From the NCBI RefSeq assembly GCF_000720635.1, contig NZ_JOCF01000133.1, positions 1 through 7,551 of the forward strand: a stretch of DNA of 7,551 nucleotides, in the 5' to 3' direction. Source of the stretch: Streptomyces sp. NRRL WC-3742. Lineage in GTDB: Bacteria > Actinomycetota > Actinomycetes > Streptomycetales > Streptomycetaceae. A program made the position numbers and the translations under genes. This document shows, piece by piece, positions 5,821-7,551 of this stretch; position 1 is the stretch's first letter, and every line of letters starts with the position of its first letter. The notes below the pieces were generated by a model, which was not told the origin of the DNA, did not search any database, and was given only the letters and a program-made list of their open reading frames with translations.

Positions 5821-5874
5821 GTACGCACGGCGCGCCCCTGGGAAGGGCCGGGCCGGGAAACGGAACAGACGAAC

Positions 5875-7329
5875 ATGACCGCAGAGCACTCCGACGCCGG
5901 ACACGGCGAGCTGGACGCCGCCGACTACGCCGAGTTCATGGCACTCGCCGCCGAAGAGGGCTTCGACCTCGACGGCATCGACACCATGGACGGCGCCGAG
6001 TTCGCCCCGCTGCCGGTGCTGGCCGTCGTCGGCCGCCCGAACGTCGGCAAGTCGACCCTGGTGAACCGCATCATCGGCCGCCGCGAGGCCGTCGTCGAGG
6101 ACAAGCCCGGCGTCACCCGCGACCGCGTGACCTACGAGGCGGCCTGGAACGGCCGCCGCTTCAAGGTCGTCGACACCGGCGGCTGGGAGATCGACGTCCT
6201 CGGCATCGACGCCCTGGTCGCCGCCCAGGCCGAGCTGGGCATCGAGCAGGCCGACGCGGTGCTGTTCGTGGTGGACGCCACCGTCGGCGCCACGGACACC
6301 GACGAAGCCCTGATCAAGCTCATCCGCCGGGCCGGCAAGCCGACCGTCCTGTGCGCCAACAAGGTCGACGGCCCGTCCACCGAGGCGGAGGCCGCGTACC
6401 TGTGGTCGCTGGGCCTCGGCGAGCCGTACCCCGTCTCCGCCCTTCACGGGCGCGGCTCGGGCGACCTGCTCGACGCCGTCATGGCCGCGCTGCCCGAGGC
6501 CCCGCCGCAGACCTTCGGCGACGCCGCCCCCGGCGGCCCGCGCCGCGTCGCGCTGATCGGCCGGCCGAACGTCGGCAAGTCCAGCCTGCTGAACAAGGTC
6601 GCCGGCGAGGAGCGCGTCGTCGTCAACGAGCTGGCCGGCACCACCCGTGACCCGGTCGACGAGATGATCGAACTCGGCGGCAAGACCTGGAAGTTCGTCG
6701 ACACGGCGGGCATTCGGCGGCGGGTCCACCTGACGGCCGGCGCCGACTTCTACGCCTCGCTGCGCACCTCCTCCGCGCTGGACAAGGCCGAGGTCGCGGT
6801 CGTCCTGATCGACGCCAGCGAGACCCTGGCCGAGCAGGACACCCGCATCATCTCCATGGCCGTCGAGGCCGGGCGCGCCGTCGTCATCGCGTACAACAAG
6901 TGGGACCAGCTCGACGAGGAGCGCCGCTACTACCTCGAGCGCGAGATCGAGCGCGACCTCGTCCAGGTGCAGTGGGCGCCGCGCGTCAACGTCTCGGCGA
7001 AGACCGGGCGGCACATGGAGAAGCTCGTCCCGGCGATCGAGACCGCGCTGGAGGGCTGGGAGACCCGCATCCCCACCGCGCGCCTGAACGCCTTCCTCGG
7101 CGAGCTGGTGGCCGCCCACCCGCACCCGATCCGGGGCGGCAAGCAGCCGCGCATCCTGTTCGGCACCCAGGCGGGCAGCCGTCCGCCGCGGTTCGTGCTC
7201 TTCGCCTCGGGCTTCCTGGAGGCGGGCTACCGGCGCTTCGTCGAGCGCCGGCTGCGTGAGGAGTTCGGGTTCGTGGGGACGCCGATCTCGATCTCGGTGC
7301 GGGTGCGGGAGAAGCGCAAGAGGAAGTAG
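5875..7329 (+). CDS. der: Ribosome assembly GTPase Der (EngA)
   Basis: This 484-residue protein has two G domains in tandem and acts in late assembly of the 50S ribosomal subunit. Domain 1: G1 GRPNVGKS (53-60), G2 region TRDR (81-84), G3 DTGG (100-103), G4 NKVD (162-165), G5 SAL (188-190). Domain 2: G1 GRPNVGKSS (229-237), TTRDP (256-260), G3 DTAG (276-279), G4 NKWD (341-344), G5 SAK (374-376). A KH-like RNA-binding domain fills about 395-484 and ends in a basic tail (REKRKRK). All nucleotide-binding motifs are intact. Residues 1-46 are an acidic extension ([18 protein letters not shown]) before domain 1, as I recall from other streptomycete Der proteins but absent from Escherichia coli Der. 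The ATG at 5875 has only a weak binding site (GGAA, 5862-5865); the next in-frame ATG, at 5938, would lose part of that extension. Three consecutive TAG codons end the gene. Confidence 0.97.
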   Translation: MTAEHSDAGHGELDAADYAEFMALAAEEGFDLDGIDTMDGAEFAPLPVLAVVGRPNVGKSTLVNRIIGRREAVVEDKPGVTRDRVTYEAAWNGRRFKVVDTGGWEIDVLGIDALVAAQAELGIEQADAVLFVVDATVGATDTDEALIKLIRRAGKPTVLCANKVDGPSTEAEAAYLWSLGLGEPYPVSALHGRGSGDLLDAVMAALPEAPPQTFGDAAPGGPRRVALIGRPNVGKSSLLNKVAGEERVVVNELAGTTRDPVDEMIELGGKTWKFVDTAGIRRRVHLTAGADFYASLRTSSALDKAEVAVVLIDASETLAEQDTRIISMAVEAGRAVVIAYNKWDQLDEERRYYLEREIERDLVQVQWAPRVNVSAKTGRHMEKLVPAIETALEGWETRIPTARLNAFLGELVAAHPHPIRGGKQPRILFGTQAGSRPPRFVLFASGFLEAGYRRFVERRLREEFGFVGTPISISVRVREKRKRK

Positions 7330-7357
7330 TAGTAGTCGTCGTAGTCGGTAGGAGTGG

Positions 7358-7393
7358 GGAAGGGCCTTGTCGCGGTGGCGGCGGGGCCCTTCC
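7358..7393. terminator. Terminator-like hairpin between der and a convergent gene
   Basis: GGAAGGGCC (7358-7366) and GGCCCTTCC (7385-7393) form a perfect 9-bp stem that can be extended by two T-G wobble pairs around the loop. It starts 28 nt after the first der stop and is followed by GCCGTTTC, a short T-containing tail. Being an inverted repeat between two genes that end towards each other, it could stop transcription from both sides. Confidence 0.6.
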
Positions 7394-7400
7394 GCCGTTT

Positions 7401-7460
7401 CAGGGGCTGTCCGGGGCTGTCAGGGTTTGTGTGGGGCTGTCAGGGGTGCTCGGGGGTGCG
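7401..7460. repeat. Degenerate 10-bp tandem repeats downstream of der
   Basis: Six consecutive decamers resemble CAGGGGCTGT: CAGGGGCTGT, CCGGGGCTGT, CAGGGTTTGT, GTGGGGCTGT, CAGGGGTGCT and CGGGGGTGCG. The first four are clear, the last two weak and within the 3' end of the minus-strand reading frame. The array lies just past the terminator hairpin. It may be slippage-type low-complexity DNA; no function is suggested. Confidence 0.55.
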
Positions 7461-7551
7461 GCCCGGGGGGAGGGAGAGCATCTGGCGGTGGCGGCCGCCT
7501 CCGGTGGGCGGGGCGGCGAACCCGGTGGCCGTTCCGAGGACGGGGGAGGGG
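7440..7551 (-). CDS. C-terminal tail of a convergent gene (5' part beyond the window)
   Basis: On the minus strand a frame is open from the window edge to a TGA at 7442-7440, giving 36 residues. They read as a Pro/Gly/Thr-rich stretch ending in QMLSLPPGRTPEHP. Almost every codon ends in G or C (GGA, used twice, is the exception), as in the real genes here, and the frame ends 47 nt past the shared hairpin, as expected for a gene convergent with der. The fragment is too short and of too simple composition to name a family. It could be a chance open frame in G/C-rich DNA. Confidence 0.5.
   Translation of the reverse strand, partial: PSPVLGTATGFAAPPTGGGRHRQMLSLPPGRTPEHP

Noticed and set aside
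4930..7125. A 731-codon minus-strand open frame across cmk and der
   Set aside because: It is a mirror of the codon bias of two unmistakable plus-strand genes, and the translation is low-complexity without domain motifs.

Overview
This window is very high in G+C. Its genes use codons ending in G or C almost without exception, and they have GTG as well as ATG starts. The protein families match Streptomyces or a close relative such as Kitasatospora, and the Der and TyrA sequences read like streptomycete orthologues. The window is a chromosomal housekeeping segment with two accessory genes inserted in it.

Layout: (1) 1-1223, minus strand: the N-terminal 407 residues of a DUF4139/MuiA-like protein, cut off by the window edge. 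(2) 1224-1556: a divergent intergenic region with palindromes, a G-quadruplex-type G-run cluster and a cluster of about 12-bp repeats. The repeats also form a short reading frame (1444-1536) with a Trp codon every fourth position, whose stop codon overlaps a possible tyrA start. (3) 1557-2642: tyrA, prephenate dehydrogenase with a C-terminal ACT domain. (4) 2677-3768 and 3765-4877: two tandem, translationally coupled DUF4419 paralogues of unknown function. (5) 4878-5008: a short gap with a second G-run cluster and a small A/T-richer patch that may hold a promoter. (6) 5009-5722: cmk, cytidylate kinase; a 28-bp tandem duplication forms its stop codon and a hairpin follows. (7) 5875-7329: der, a double-G-domain ribosome assembly GTPase, then a terminator-like hairpin. 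(8) 7440-7551, minus strand: the probable C-terminal tail of a convergent gene.

How the genes relate: TyrA supplies tyrosine from prephenate, Cmk recycles CMP/dCMP for nucleic acid synthesis, and Der matures the 50S subunit. They share a conserved neighbourhood rather than a pathway. The plus-strand genes from tyrA to the second DUF4419 gene are closely spaced (34-nt gap, then a 4-nt overlap) and probably form one transcript. cmk may have its own promoter, and der is separated from cmk by hairpins.

The most unusual feature is the Trp-codon-periodic mini-ORF and repeat cluster directly upstream of tyrA. It could be a tryptophan-sensing leader or an iterated operator. The coupled DUF4419 pair between tyrA and cmk is the second point of interest. 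No mobile element, CRISPR array, tRNA or rRNA was seen.
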